Under the pieces are notes generated by a model. That model had not been told where the DNA came from. It made no database searches and worked only from the letters and a program-made list of their open reading frames with translations. Shown here piece by piece: positions 37,879 through 45,843 of a stretch of 64,000 nucleotides of DNA. The stretch's first letter is position 1, and every line of letters begins with the position of its first letter. A program made the translations under genes and the position numbers. This stretch comes from Actinoallomurus soli (GTDB lineage: Bacteria; Actinomycetota; Actinomycetes; Streptosporangiales; Streptosporangiaceae): positions 361,288 through 425,287 of the forward strand of contig NZ_JAMXMV010000007.1 of the NCBI RefSeq assembly GCF_024055715.1, read 5' to 3'.

Positions 37879-38433
37879 ATGAGCAGCACGGCCGGCCCCG
37901 TCCTCGTCGAGCTGGACGAGGAGTTCTGGTCGGGCCGGCTCGACCGGGTCGCCACGTGGCTCGGCAACGTGGTGATGACCCAGTCGACGTTCCACCGCAT
38001 GGCCGGGGACACCGCCGAGAAGATCACCGAGCCGCACATCAGGGAGTACCTCCTCGAGATCTCCGAGGCCGCGGGAGAGCACGAGGCCGCGATCGGCGAG
38101 CTGTACCGGATCATCGACCGGGAGCCGCCCACCGGCCGGCGGTTCAGTGCGGCCGTGATGGCCCGCGTCCAGCAGGCGATGGGCCAGCTCATCGGCAAGG
38201 CCGGCGGGGCGCCGGGAGACGAGTGGAACCACCTGCGCCAGCTGCTGCTGGTCAACCTGGACGCGATCGGCGCGTTCGCCACCGCGCAGCAGCTGGGGCT
38301 GGCGCTGGGCCTGAACGAGTTCGCCGAGAGCATCTTCCCGATCGTGCGGGAGAAGGAGAAGCACCAGCTGCTCATCCAGGAGTACATGTTGGAGATGGGC
38401 CCGCAGGCGATCCTCTACAAGGGCGACATCTGA
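37879..38433 (+). CDS. All-helical ferritin-like protein, unknown
   Basis: 184-aa protein predicted to be almost entirely helical (four-helix-bundle pattern), with His/Glu residues in spaced positions (QSTFHRMAGDTAEKITEPHIREYLLEISEAAGEHEAAIGELY). I do not recognise a named family with confidence; a metal-binding ferritin-like or DUF892-like bundle is plausible. The ATG has a GAGGAGG Shine-Dalgarno. Its stop overlaps the following molybdoenzyme start (TGATG), so it is likely made with that enzyme. Confidence 0.6.
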   Translation: MSSTAGPVLVELDEEFWSGRLDRVATWLGNVVMTQSTFHRMAGDTAEKITEPHIREYLLEISEAAGEHEAAIGELYRIIDREPPTGRRFSAAVMARVQQAMGQLIGKAGGAPGDEWNHLRQLLLVNLDAIGAFATAQQLGLALGLNEFAESIFPIVREKEKHQLLIQEYMLEMGPQAILYKGDI

Positions 38434-40841
38434 TGACCCGGCCGCGATCGGACGACGACCGGATCGCGGACATCTGGGGACCGCGCACGCCGTACGCCGC
38501 CGGGGAACGCTGGCCGGTCCGGGTGGACCGGTTCGTTCCCGGCCTGGCCGACGAGGACGTCGACCGGTGGGTGCCGTCCGCCTGCGTGCTGTGCTCCAAC
38601 TGCTGCGGCATGGACATCGCGGTCAAGGACGGCCGGATCGCCGGTGTCCGCGGCAGGGCCGTCGACCGGATCAACCACGGCCGGCTCGGCCCGAAGGGCC
38701 TCTACGGCTGGCAGGCGAACAACTCCCCCGACCGCCTCACCCGCCCGCTCGTACGCCGCCGCGGCCGCCTGGTCGAGACCGACTGGGACACCGCGATGAA
38801 CCTCGTCGCCGAGCGGTCGCGGCGGGCCCTGGACCGGCACGGGCGGCTGGGCCTGGGCTTCTACAACACCGGCCAGCTGTTCCTGGAGGAGTACTACACC
38901 CTCGCCGTGATCGCCCGCGCCGGCCTCGGCACCCCCCACCTGGACGGCAACACCCGGCTGTGCACGGCGACCGCGGAGTGGGCCCTGGTCGAGACCTTCG
39001 GCAGCGACGGGAACCCCGGCTCGTACACCGACATCGACACCTGCGACACCCTGCTGCTCGTCGGCCACAACGTCGCCGAGACCCAGACCGTGCTGTGGAT
39101 GCGCATGCTGGACCGGCTGCGCGGCCCGGACCGGCCCCGGCTCGTCGTCATCGACCCGCGGCTCACCCCGGTCGCGCGGGAGGCCGACGTCCACCTGGCC
39201 ATCCGGCCCGGAACCAACGTGATGATCCTGAACGCGATCCTGCACGAGCTGATCGCGCGGGACCGGGTCGACCACGAGTGGGTCGCCCGCCACACCGTCG
39301 GCTTCGACGCCCTGGCCGACGTCGTACGCGACCACCCGCCCGAGCGCGCCGCCGAGGTCTGCGGGGTCGAGGCGGCGGACATCCGCGAGGCCGCCCGGAT
39401 CATCGGGGCCGGGCGGCGGCTCGTGTCCACGGCGCTGCAGGGCGTCTACCAGTCCCACCAGGCCACCGCGGCGGCCGTGCAGATCAACAACATCAACCTC
39501 ATCCGCGGCATGATCGGCAGGCCGGGCTGCACGGTCTTCCAGATGAACGGGCAGCCGACGGCGCAGAACACCCGCGAGACCGGCGCCAACGGCAGCCTGA
39601 CCGCGTTCCTCAACTTCCAGAACGACGAGCACGTCGAGTCGCTCGCCCGGCACTGGAACGTCCGCCCCATCGACATCCCGCACTGGTGGGAGCCCACCCA
39701 CGCCATGGAGATCTTCCGGTTCTGCGAGCAGGGCTCGATCCGCTTCCTGTGGGTGCTCTGCACGAACCCGGCGGTGTCGCTCCCGGAACTGCACCGCATC
39801 CGGTCGATCCTGGACCAGAAGCGGCTGTTCCTCGTCGTCCAGGACGCGTTCCTCACCGAGACCGCCGAGCTCGCCGACGTGGTGCTCCCCGCGGCGATGT
39901 GGGGCGAGAAGACCGGTACGTACACCAACGCCGACCGCACCGTTCACCTGTCCGACAAGGCGGTCGAGCCGCCCGGCGAGGCGCGGGCGGACCTGGACAT
40001 CCTCCTCGACTACGCCCGGCGGATGGACCTCCGCGACAAGGACGGCGCCCCGCTGGTGAAGTGGAGCACCCCCGAGGAGGCGTTCGGGCACTTCGCGGCG
40101 GTGTCCCGGGACCGGCCCTGCGACTACTCCGGACTGTCCTACGCGAAGCTGCGCGACCGCGACGGCATCTCCTGGCCGTGCAACGAGCGGTTCCCCGACG
40201 GCCGGGAGCGCCTGTACACCGACGGCGTCTTCGGCACCGGCGCGGACTACTGTGAGAGCTTCGGCCACGACCTGGAGACCGGGGCGGCGAACGAGCCGGA
40301 CGAGTACCGGGCGCACGACCCGGCCGGCCGGGCGATCATCAAGGCGGCGCACTACAAGCCGCCGCACGAGCCGGTCGACGAGGACTATCCGCTGCAGCTG
40401 TCCACCGGCCGCACCGTCTACCACTGGCACACGCGGACCAAGACCGGCCGGGCCGGGCAGCTCCAGGACGCGGCCCCACGGGTCTGGGTGGAGCTCAACC
40501 CCGACGACGCCCGGTCGCTGGGCGTGGCCGAAGGGGACCTCGTACGGGTCGAGTCCCGGCGCGGCATCGTGCACGGACCCGCCCGGCTGACCGGCATCCG
40601 GCCGGGCGCGGTGTTCGTGCCGTTCCACTACGGCTACTGGGACCGGCGGGAGGCCGGGCCGCGCACGGCGGCCAACGAGGTCACCCGGACGGAGTGGGAC
40701 CCGGTGTCCAAACAGCCGATCTTCAAGGTCACCGCCGTACGGGTCGTGCGGGTCGCCGGGAGACGCGCGCCCGCACCGGCGCCCGAGGCCGGACGCGTCC
40801 CGGCGGCCGGGGCGCACACCGTGGAAGGGCGGACGCCGTGA
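38433..40841 (+). CDS. Molybdopterin-dependent oxidoreductase (nitrate reductase/formate dehydrogenase family)
   Basis: 802-aa catalytic subunit of the MGD-type molybdoenzyme family. The N-terminal Fe-S motif is ACVLCSNCCGMDI (Cys51, Cys54, Cys57/58), but the expected fourth cysteine is a glycine (GRLGPKG, Gly86). The Mo ligand is probably the Cys in NTRLCTATAEWAL. Further motifs VIDPRLTPVAREAD, GQPTAQNTRETGANG, ELADVVLPAAMWGEKTGTYTNADR and the C-terminal MGD-binding domain (QLSTGRTVYHWHTRTKTGR) are present. No separate Fe-S, membrane-anchor or cofactor gene is next to it, so its redox partner is unknown. It is in an operon with helical proteins on both sides. Confidence 0.9.
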   Translation: MTRPRSDDDRIADIWGPRTPYAAGERWPVRVDRFVPGLADEDVDRWVPSACVLCSNCCGMDIAVKDGRIAGVRGRAVDRINHGRLGPKGLYGWQANNSPDRLTRPLVRRRGRLVETDWDTAMNLVAERSRRALDRHGRLGLGFYNTGQLFLEEYYTLAVIARAGLGTPHLDGNTRLCTATAEWALVETFGSDGNPGSYTDIDTCDTLLLVGHNVAETQTVLWMRMLDRLRGPDRPRLVVIDPRLTPVAREADVHLAIRPGTNVMILNAILHELIARDRVDHEWVARHTVGFDALADVVRDHPPERAAEVCGVEAADIREAARIIGAGRRLVSTALQGVYQSHQATAAAVQINNINLIRGMIGRPGCTVFQMNGQPTAQNTRETGANGSLTAFLNFQNDEHVESLARHWNVRPIDIPHWWEPTHAMEIFRFCEQGSIRFLWVLCTNPAVSLPELHRIRSILDQKRLFLVVQDAFLTETAELADVVLPAAMWGEKTGTYTNADRTVHLSDKAVEPPGEARADLDILLDYARRMDLRDKDGAPLVKWSTPEEAFGHFAAVSRDRPCDYSGLSYAKLRDRDGISWPCNERFPDGRERLYTDGVFGTGADYCESFGHDLETGAANEPDEYRAHDPAGRAIIKAAHYKPPHEPVDEDYPLQLSTGRTVYHWHTRTKTGRAGQLQDAAPRVWVELNPDDARSLGVAEGDLVRVESRRGIVHGPARLTGIRPGAVFVPFHYGYWDRREAGPRTAANEVTRTEWDPVSKQPIFKVTAVRVVRVAGRRAPAPAPEAGRVPAAGAHTVEGRTP

Positions 40842-41329
40842 ACAAGGTCGGCCTGCTGCTCGATCAGCTGCACCGGGCCGAGACGAGGCTCGGCGCGGAG
40901 TTCCGGCGGGTCGCCGGCCGGGAGGCCGCCGACCAGGAGGTCTACTACGTCTGCCGGGACCTCGCCCGGCAGTGCGACGAGCGCGCCGCCGCGATCCGCC
41001 GGCTCGGCACGCGGTACGGCAGGTCGATCGCGGCGCCGTCCGGCCCCGGCCCCCTGCGGACCGCTCTGACCGAGCTGCGCCGCCGGGCCTCCTGCCTGCT
41101 CGGCCGGCAGCGGATCTCTGGGCTGCTCCTGCTGCGCGACCTGCGCGCGCTGTTCCTGGCCGCGCAGGCGGCGAACGTCGCCTGGATCGCCGTCGGCCAG
41201 CTCGCGCAGGCGCTGAAGGACGGGGAGATGCTGACCCTGGTGAACGGCCTGCACAAGGAGAACCTCACCCAGATCAAGTGGATCAAGTCGAAGGTGCGCG
41301 AGGCCTCTCCCCAGGCCCTGCTGACCTGA
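40838..41329 (+). CDS. Small helical protein of the molybdoenzyme operon, unknown
   Basis: 163-aa protein, mainly alpha-helical (LLLDQLHRAETRLGAEFRRVAGREAADQEVYYVCRDLARQ at the N-terminus and RDLRALFLAAQAANVAWIAVGQLAQALKD near the C-terminus). I do not recognise the family. The GTG start overlaps the molybdoenzyme stop. It may be an assembly or chaperone protein for the oxidoreductase, as small helical partners often are, but that is inference. Confidence 0.55.
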   Translation: MNKVGLLLDQLHRAETRLGAEFRRVAGREAADQEVYYVCRDLARQCDERAAAIRRLGTRYGRSIAAPSGPGPLRTALTELRRRASCLLGRQRISGLLLLRDLRALFLAAQAANVAWIAVGQLAQALKDGEMLTLVNGLHKENLTQIKWIKSKVREASPQALLT

Positions 41330-41353
41330 TGACGGCGAGGCCCTGAGCCCCGG

Positions 41354-42292
41354 TCAGGCCGCCGGCTGGCGGAGGGCCGTCAGGGCGGCGAGGACCTCGT
41401 CGACGGTGATCCGGAGCAGGCGCGGGTCGGTCTCGGTGCCGTGGGCGTTCCCCGGACGGCCGCCGCTGCCGTGCCACAGGGCGACGTGCGGGCCGTCCTC
41501 CGGCGGGCCCCACAGCGCCGGGGAGACCGGGCCGAACAACGTCACGGACGGCACGCCGTACGCGGTCGCCAGGTGGGACAGGCCGGTGTCGTTGCTCACG
41601 ACGACGGCCGCGTCCGCGACCAGCGCCGCCAGGCCCTCCAGGCCGGTCGTCCCGGCCAGCACCGCCCCGGCGGGCAGCCCCGCGCGGCCGGCGACGGCCG
41701 CCGCGAGGTCGCGTTCCCCGGCGGTCCCGGTGATCACCACGGGGTGCCCCTCGGCGGCCAGCGCACGGGCGACGGCCGCGAAGCGGTCGGGCGGCCAGCG
41801 GCGGGCGGGGTAGGCGGCGCCCGGGTGCACGACGGCCGCCCGGCGGACCGGCGGCTCCTCCACCGGGGCGCGCAGGCGCAGGTCGCCCGGGTCGGCCGGG
41901 ATCCCCCACCGCCCGACGAGGCGGCACCATCGGACGACCTCATGCTCGTCGTCGTCCCACCACGGGCCGTCGACGCCCGGGGCGGTCGGGGAGGCGTACA
42001 TCATCCGCAGCCGGGCGCGGGTCGCGTCGATCAGCGCATGGCTGGCGGGCCCGTTGCCGTGCAGGTCCACCGCGACCTCCGGCGGCGGGCCCTGCCACGG
42101 AATCGGCCGCAGCTCACCGGTCGGCAGGAGCCGGTCGATCGCCCCGGTCAGCGCCACCAGGGGCCGCAGCGCCGCCGGGGCCGCCAGGACGGTCTCGGCG
42201 CCGGCGTACGCCCGGCGCAGCGCACGGTAGGCGGGCACACCGGTGAGGAAGTCGCCCAGGCCGAGGGCGCGCAGCATCAGGACGGCCGTCAA
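41354..42292 (-). CDS. Family 9 glycosyltransferase (heptosyltransferase-like)
   Basis: 312-aa GT-B protein of the ADP-heptose:LPS heptosyltransferase family. The N-terminal GDFLTGVPAYRALRRA, the central VVHPGAAYPARRWPPDRF and the C-terminal VVSNDTGLSHLATAYGVPSVTLFGP are family signatures. With the GmhA, HldE-like and GmhB-like proteins nearby, an ADP-heptose donor is plausible. It is last in a leftward five-gene run with 4-base overlaps. Confidence 0.88.
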   Translation of the reverse strand: MTAVLMLRALGLGDFLTGVPAYRALRRAYAGAETVLAAPAALRPLVALTGAIDRLLPTGELRPIPWQGPPPEVAVDLHGNGPASHALIDATRARLRMMYASPTAPGVDGPWWDDDEHEVVRWCRLVGRWGIPADPGDLRLRAPVEEPPVRRAAVVHPGAAYPARRWPPDRFAAVARALAAEGHPVVITGTAGERDLAAAVAGRAGLPAGAVLAGTTGLEGLAALVADAAVVVSNDTGLSHLATAYGVPSVTLFGPVSPALWGPPEDGPHVALWHGSGGRPGNAHGTETDPRLLRITVDEVLAALTALRQPAA

Positions 42293-43248
42293 CGGGTCAC
42301 CTCGGCCAGGATCTCCTCCCAGTCGGCGAGGAAGCGCCCCAGGCCGTAGCGCTCCAGCGCGGCGGCGCGGGCGGCCTTGCCGAGCCGGACGGCCTCCTCA
42401 GGGTCGGCCAACAGCCGCCGCAGGCCCTCGCGGAGCCGGTCGGGACGGGTGGAGACGATCCCCGCCTCGCGCGGCACCGCCTCGACGACCTCGGTGGTGG
42501 CCAGCGCCACGACCGGCATGCCCAGGTGCATGGCCTCCAGCAGCGACAGGCCCAGCGAGGTCCACCGGATCGGATGCAGGTAGACGCGCCGCCGGGCCAG
42601 CTCCTCGTGCATGCGCTCCTGCGGCAGGTCCTCGTGCGCTCGGGCGTCGGGCAGGCCGAGCCGGCCGGGCAGGTCCCGGACCTTCATCCCGAAGACGTCC
42701 AGGCCGACGCCGTCGCCGAAGTACGGCAGCAGGTCGGTGCCGACGTACCGGCCGCGCCGCAGCGGCTCGTTGACCACCACGGCGGCCCGCTCGATCTCGC
42801 CGGTCCACTGCGGGCCCGGGTCGACGATGCCGTGCTCGACGACGGCGGTCGGGGTGCGCCCGTTGTCCCACATCAGCCGGTTGAAGTGGGTGACGTGGAC
42901 GAGGAGGATCTCCGGCCGGTCGGCCATCGGGTGGCGGGTCAGCGGAACCTCGCCCCACGGCGCGTCGTGCTCGACGTACATGGCGGGCACGTCCACCCCG
43001 GGGCGGCGGCCCAGCCACGCCTCGACCAGTTTCTCCTCGTGGGGCCGCTGGAGGACGACCACGTCGATCTCCTCGTCGCGGAGCCGCTCCGGCGGCACCT
43101 CGACGGCGTTCGCCGGCCACTCCCACGTACGGGCCCGGCCGAGGCCGTCCGGCCCGCGGTCCGGCGTCACGGGCAGCACGTACGTGTGCGGCCCCTGGAC
43201 GAAGGCGGTCGCCCACGACCCGTGGACGTGCCAGATCAGCACCCTCAT
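42289..43248 (-). CDS. GT-B glycosyltransferase (family 1/4-like)
   Basis: 319-aa glycosyltransferase. The N-terminus MRVLIWHVHGSWATAFVQG and the C-terminal donor-binding part SLGLSLLEAMHLGMPVVALATTEVVEAVP (E-x7-E-like) support GT-B fold family 4-like activity. It lacks a membrane segment. Overlaps both neighbours by 4 bases. Sugar and acceptor unknown; context suggests a heptose-containing glycan. Confidence 0.83.
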   Translation of the reverse strand: MRVLIWHVHGSWATAFVQGPHTYVLPVTPDRGPDGLGRARTWEWPANAVEVPPERLRDEEIDVVVLQRPHEEKLVEAWLGRRPGVDVPAMYVEHDAPWGEVPLTRHPMADRPEILLVHVTHFNRLMWDNGRTPTAVVEHGIVDPGPQWTGEIERAAVVVNEPLRRGRYVGTDLLPYFGDGVGLDVFGMKVRDLPGRLGLPDARAHEDLPQERMHEELARRRVYLHPIRWTSLGLSLLEAMHLGMPVVALATTEVVEAVPREAGIVSTRPDRLREGLRRLLADPEEAVRLGKAARAAALERYGLGRFLADWEEILAEVTR

Positions 43249-44279
43249 CGGCTCACCTCGATGGCCAGTTTCTCGACGGAGTCGGCGACCTCCTGGGCCG
43301 TGACCTCCGACAGGCAGGGATGTCCGTCAATGGGGCACTCGCGTGCCCGCGTGTCACGGCAGGCGGCGTCCTGGTCGCCGAGCAGGACGTACGGCACGCC
43401 ATAGGGCGCCCACCGCGCGGCCGGGACGACGGGCGCGAACAGCGACACGACCGGCGTCCGCACGGCGGCGGCCAGGTGCGCCGGACCGGTGTTGCCGACG
43501 ACGACCACGGCCGCCCCGGCGAGGACGGCGGCGAGTTCGGCCATTCCGGTACGGCCGCCCAGGTCGACGCCGGCCCTCCCCGCGACGCGCGCCGTCAGGT
43601 CGCGCTCGCCGGCGGTGCCGGTGACGAGGGTCCGCCACCCCCGCCCGGTCAGCTCCTCCACGGCCTCGGCGCAGCGCCGGGCGGGCCACGCCCGCGCCGG
43701 GACCGACGCGCCCGGGTGGAGGACGACGTACCGGTCCTCGCCGGTCAGGTGCCGCACGTCGGGCAGCGGCGCCCGTACGGCGAGGCGCCCGTCGTCCCCG
43801 GGCGGCAGCGCGAACCCTGCCGCGCGGGCCAGCGACAGGCCGCGCTCGGCCTCCGGGACGTCGTCGTCCAGCCGGTGCCGTACGTCCAGCAGCGCGCCCG
43901 GGTAGTCGACGCTGATCGCGGCCGTCCGCGCGACGCCGGCGAGCCGCAGCAACAGCGCCGTCGGCAGCGGCGACTGGTGGAAGGACGTCAGGATCAGCGC
44001 CTCGTCGAACCGGCCGTCGGCCAGCCGGTCCACGAGCGCGTCGATCTCGCCGCGGTGGACCGGCGGCGGCCGGAGATCGACCCAGGGGGCGCGCCACACG
44101 ACGACCTCGTCGACGCCGGGCAGCAGCCTCGCCGCCGCCTCGCCATGCGGCCCCACCAGCATGGTGACGCGCGCGGAGTGCGCGGCGACGGCGCGGACGG
44201 CCGGCCCGGCCAGCAGCACGTCGCCGGCGTTGTCCAGGCGGACCACGAGCGAACGCCGCTCCGCCCCTCCGTCACTCAT
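43245..44279 (-). CDS. Family 9 glycosyltransferase (heptosyltransferase-like)
   Basis: 344-aa GT9 protein, second in the cluster. LVVRLDNAGDVLLAGPAVRAV opens the N-terminal domain, with YVVLHPGASVPARAWPARR and VVVVGNTGPAHLAAAVRTPVVSLFAP in the donor-binding domain. Residues about 290-315 have extra cysteines (DAACRDTRARECPIDGHPC), perhaps a disulfide or metal loop. The ATG at 44279 overlaps the upstream gene's end and is preferred to a longer reading of five extra residues. Confidence 0.88.
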   Translation of the reverse strand: MSDGGAERRSLVVRLDNAGDVLLAGPAVRAVAAHSARVTMLVGPHGEAAARLLPGVDEVVVWRAPWVDLRPPPVHRGEIDALVDRLADGRFDEALILTSFHQSPLPTALLLRLAGVARTAAISVDYPGALLDVRHRLDDDVPEAERGLSLARAAGFALPPGDDGRLAVRAPLPDVRHLTGEDRYVVLHPGASVPARAWPARRCAEAVEELTGRGWRTLVTGTAGERDLTARVAGRAGVDLGGRTGMAELAAVLAGAAVVVVGNTGPAHLAAAVRTPVVSLFAPVVPAARWAPYGVPYVLLGDQDAACRDTRARECPIDGHPCLSEVTAQEVADSVEKLAIEVSR

Positions 44280-45843
44280 GCCACACCACCGCACCCGTAC
44301 CGCCCGCGAGCGCGTACCGGACGGCCTCCGCCGGTCCGGCCGCCCGGCGTACGCCGACGGTCTCCTCCGGCCGGGTCTGCGGCGCCGGGATCAGGACGCT
44401 GCGCGCCCCGGCGGCCCGCGCCGCCGCGACGTCGGCGCCGATGTCCCCCACGACCAGGCACTCCTCGGGGGCGACGCCGAGGTCGGCCGCCGCCCGCACC
44501 ACCAGGCCGGGGGCCGGCTTACGGCAGTCGCAACCGTCGTCCGCGCCGTGCGGGCACTGCTGCCACGTGTCGAACGGGCCGAGCAGCTCGGTCACCCGCG
44601 CGTTGACCTTCGCGACCTCGGCCTCGGTGGCCAGGCCGCGGGCGATCGCGGACTGGTTCGTGACGACGCCGACGCGCAGCCCGGAGCGCCGGGCGAGGTC
44701 CAGGGCCTCCTTCGCGCCGGGCATCGGCTCGACCTTGTCGGGGTCCCCGTTGTACGGGACGTCGTGGATCAGCGTGCCGTCCCGGTCGAACAGCACGGCC
44801 TTCACCGGCGGCGGCCACGGGGCGGCGGACCGCGCCGCGGCGAGGCCGCGCAGCCAGTGCCAGGTGGCCACCGGCGGGATCGCCAGGCTCGTCGCCGTCA
44901 TCACCGCGACCTCGCGCGGCGTGCGGGGACCGGGCGTGACGCGCGCGGCCGCGAACTCCGCGACGCCGACGAGGGCGCCGGCCGCCGCGGTCAGCGCGAG
45001 ACGCCTGCGCCCGGTGGCGGCCAGGCCCGCCGCGGCGAGCCCGGCGGCCGTGATCGCCAGGTGCCGGGGCCGCCGTCCGCGGATCTCCCCGGCGCGCTCG
45101 TACCAGTCCGGGCCGTGCAGGGCGCGCATCAGCGCGTCGTCGGCGTTGCCGGCCTGGGTGCGGACGCTGATCCAGGGCGAGGCCGGGCGCACGGGGTGGG
45201 TGGTGGTGCGTTCGCCGCGCTCCATCAGCCAGCCGACCTCCAGGACGCGCAGCGCGATGTCGGCGTCCTCGCGGAACGCGCGGGGGAAGCGCTCGTCGAA
45301 GCCGCCGCACTCCACGAGGGCCTCGCGGCGGTAGGCCAGGTCCGCGGTGATCCACCGGGCCTCGGCCAGCCCGGCGGTCCCCCGCTCCCAGTCCGTCGGG
45401 CGCCGGCCCGCGGGCAGCGGCACCCGGATCCGGCCCTGCACGCCGCCGACACGCGCCGGCCGTTCCGCCAGGTCGGCGACGAGGCGGGACCGCCAGTCCG
45501 GGCCCACCCGTACGTCGTCGTCCAGGAACACCACCCACGGGGCGGACGTGCGCCGCCAGCCGAGGTTGCGCGCCGCCGCCGGTCCACGCCCGCCGGCGGC
45601 GACCACCTGGGTCAGGGGAAGGAGCGGTTCGGGGACCGTGATCGGCGTGCCGCCCTCGGCGGAGCGCCGGTCGTCGACCAGGACGATCTCCGCGGGGAGC
45701 GGCCCGGACGCCGTGGCCAGCGCCTCGAGGCAGGCGTCCAGGCAGGGCCGCACGAGCGTGGGGATCACGACGGCGTACGTGACGCCGGTCTCCTCCGTGC
45801 TCGCGGCGCGGGCCTCCGCCGGGTTCTCCAGGCCGGCGCTCAC
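44272..45843 (-). CDS. Fusion: family 2 glycosyltransferase + GmhB-like HAD phosphatase
   Basis: 523 aa in two parts. The N-terminal GT2 domain (about 20-260) has TYAVVIPTLVRPCLDACLEAL, VFLDDDVRVGPDW and FDERFPRAFREDADI. Two hydrophobic stretches (about 255-310) follow. The C-terminal HAD-IIIA domain (about 340-523) has the nucleophile motif VLFDRDGTLIHDVPYNGD, VVTNQSAIARG, a GmhB-type Cys/His zinc loop (CPHGADDGCDCRKP) and VVGDIGADVAAA. The GmhB reaction is dephosphorylation of D-glycero-D-manno-heptose 1,7-bisphosphate at C7. The GTG at 45843 overlaps the carbamoyltransferase stop; this start is favoured over a longer one. Confidence 0.87.
   Translation of the reverse strand: MSAGLENPAEARAASTEETGVTYAVVIPTLVRPCLDACLEALATASGPLPAEIVLVDDRRSAEGGTPITVPEPLLPLTQVVAAGGRGPAAARNLGWRRTSAPWVVFLDDDVRVGPDWRSRLVADLAERPARVGGVQGRIRVPLPAGRRPTDWERGTAGLAEARWITADLAYRREALVECGGFDERFPRAFREDADIALRVLEVGWLMERGERTTTHPVRPASPWISVRTQAGNADDALMRALHGPDWYERAGEIRGRRPRHLAITAAGLAAAGLAATGRRRLALTAAAGALVGVAEFAAARVTPGPRTPREVAVMTATSLAIPPVATWHWLRGLAAARSAAPWPPPVKAVLFDRDGTLIHDVPYNGDPDKVEPMPGAKEALDLARRSGLRVGVVTNQSAIARGLATEAEVAKVNARVTELLGPFDTWQQCPHGADDGCDCRKPAPGLVVRAAADLGVAPEECLVVGDIGADVAAARAAGARSVLIPAPQTRPEETVGVRRAAGPAEAVRYALAGGTGAVVWHE

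Noticed and set aside
38415..40817. Long leftward frame opposite the molybdoenzyme gene
   Set aside because: Antisense shadow of a strongly conserved coding gene; composition is not protein-like.
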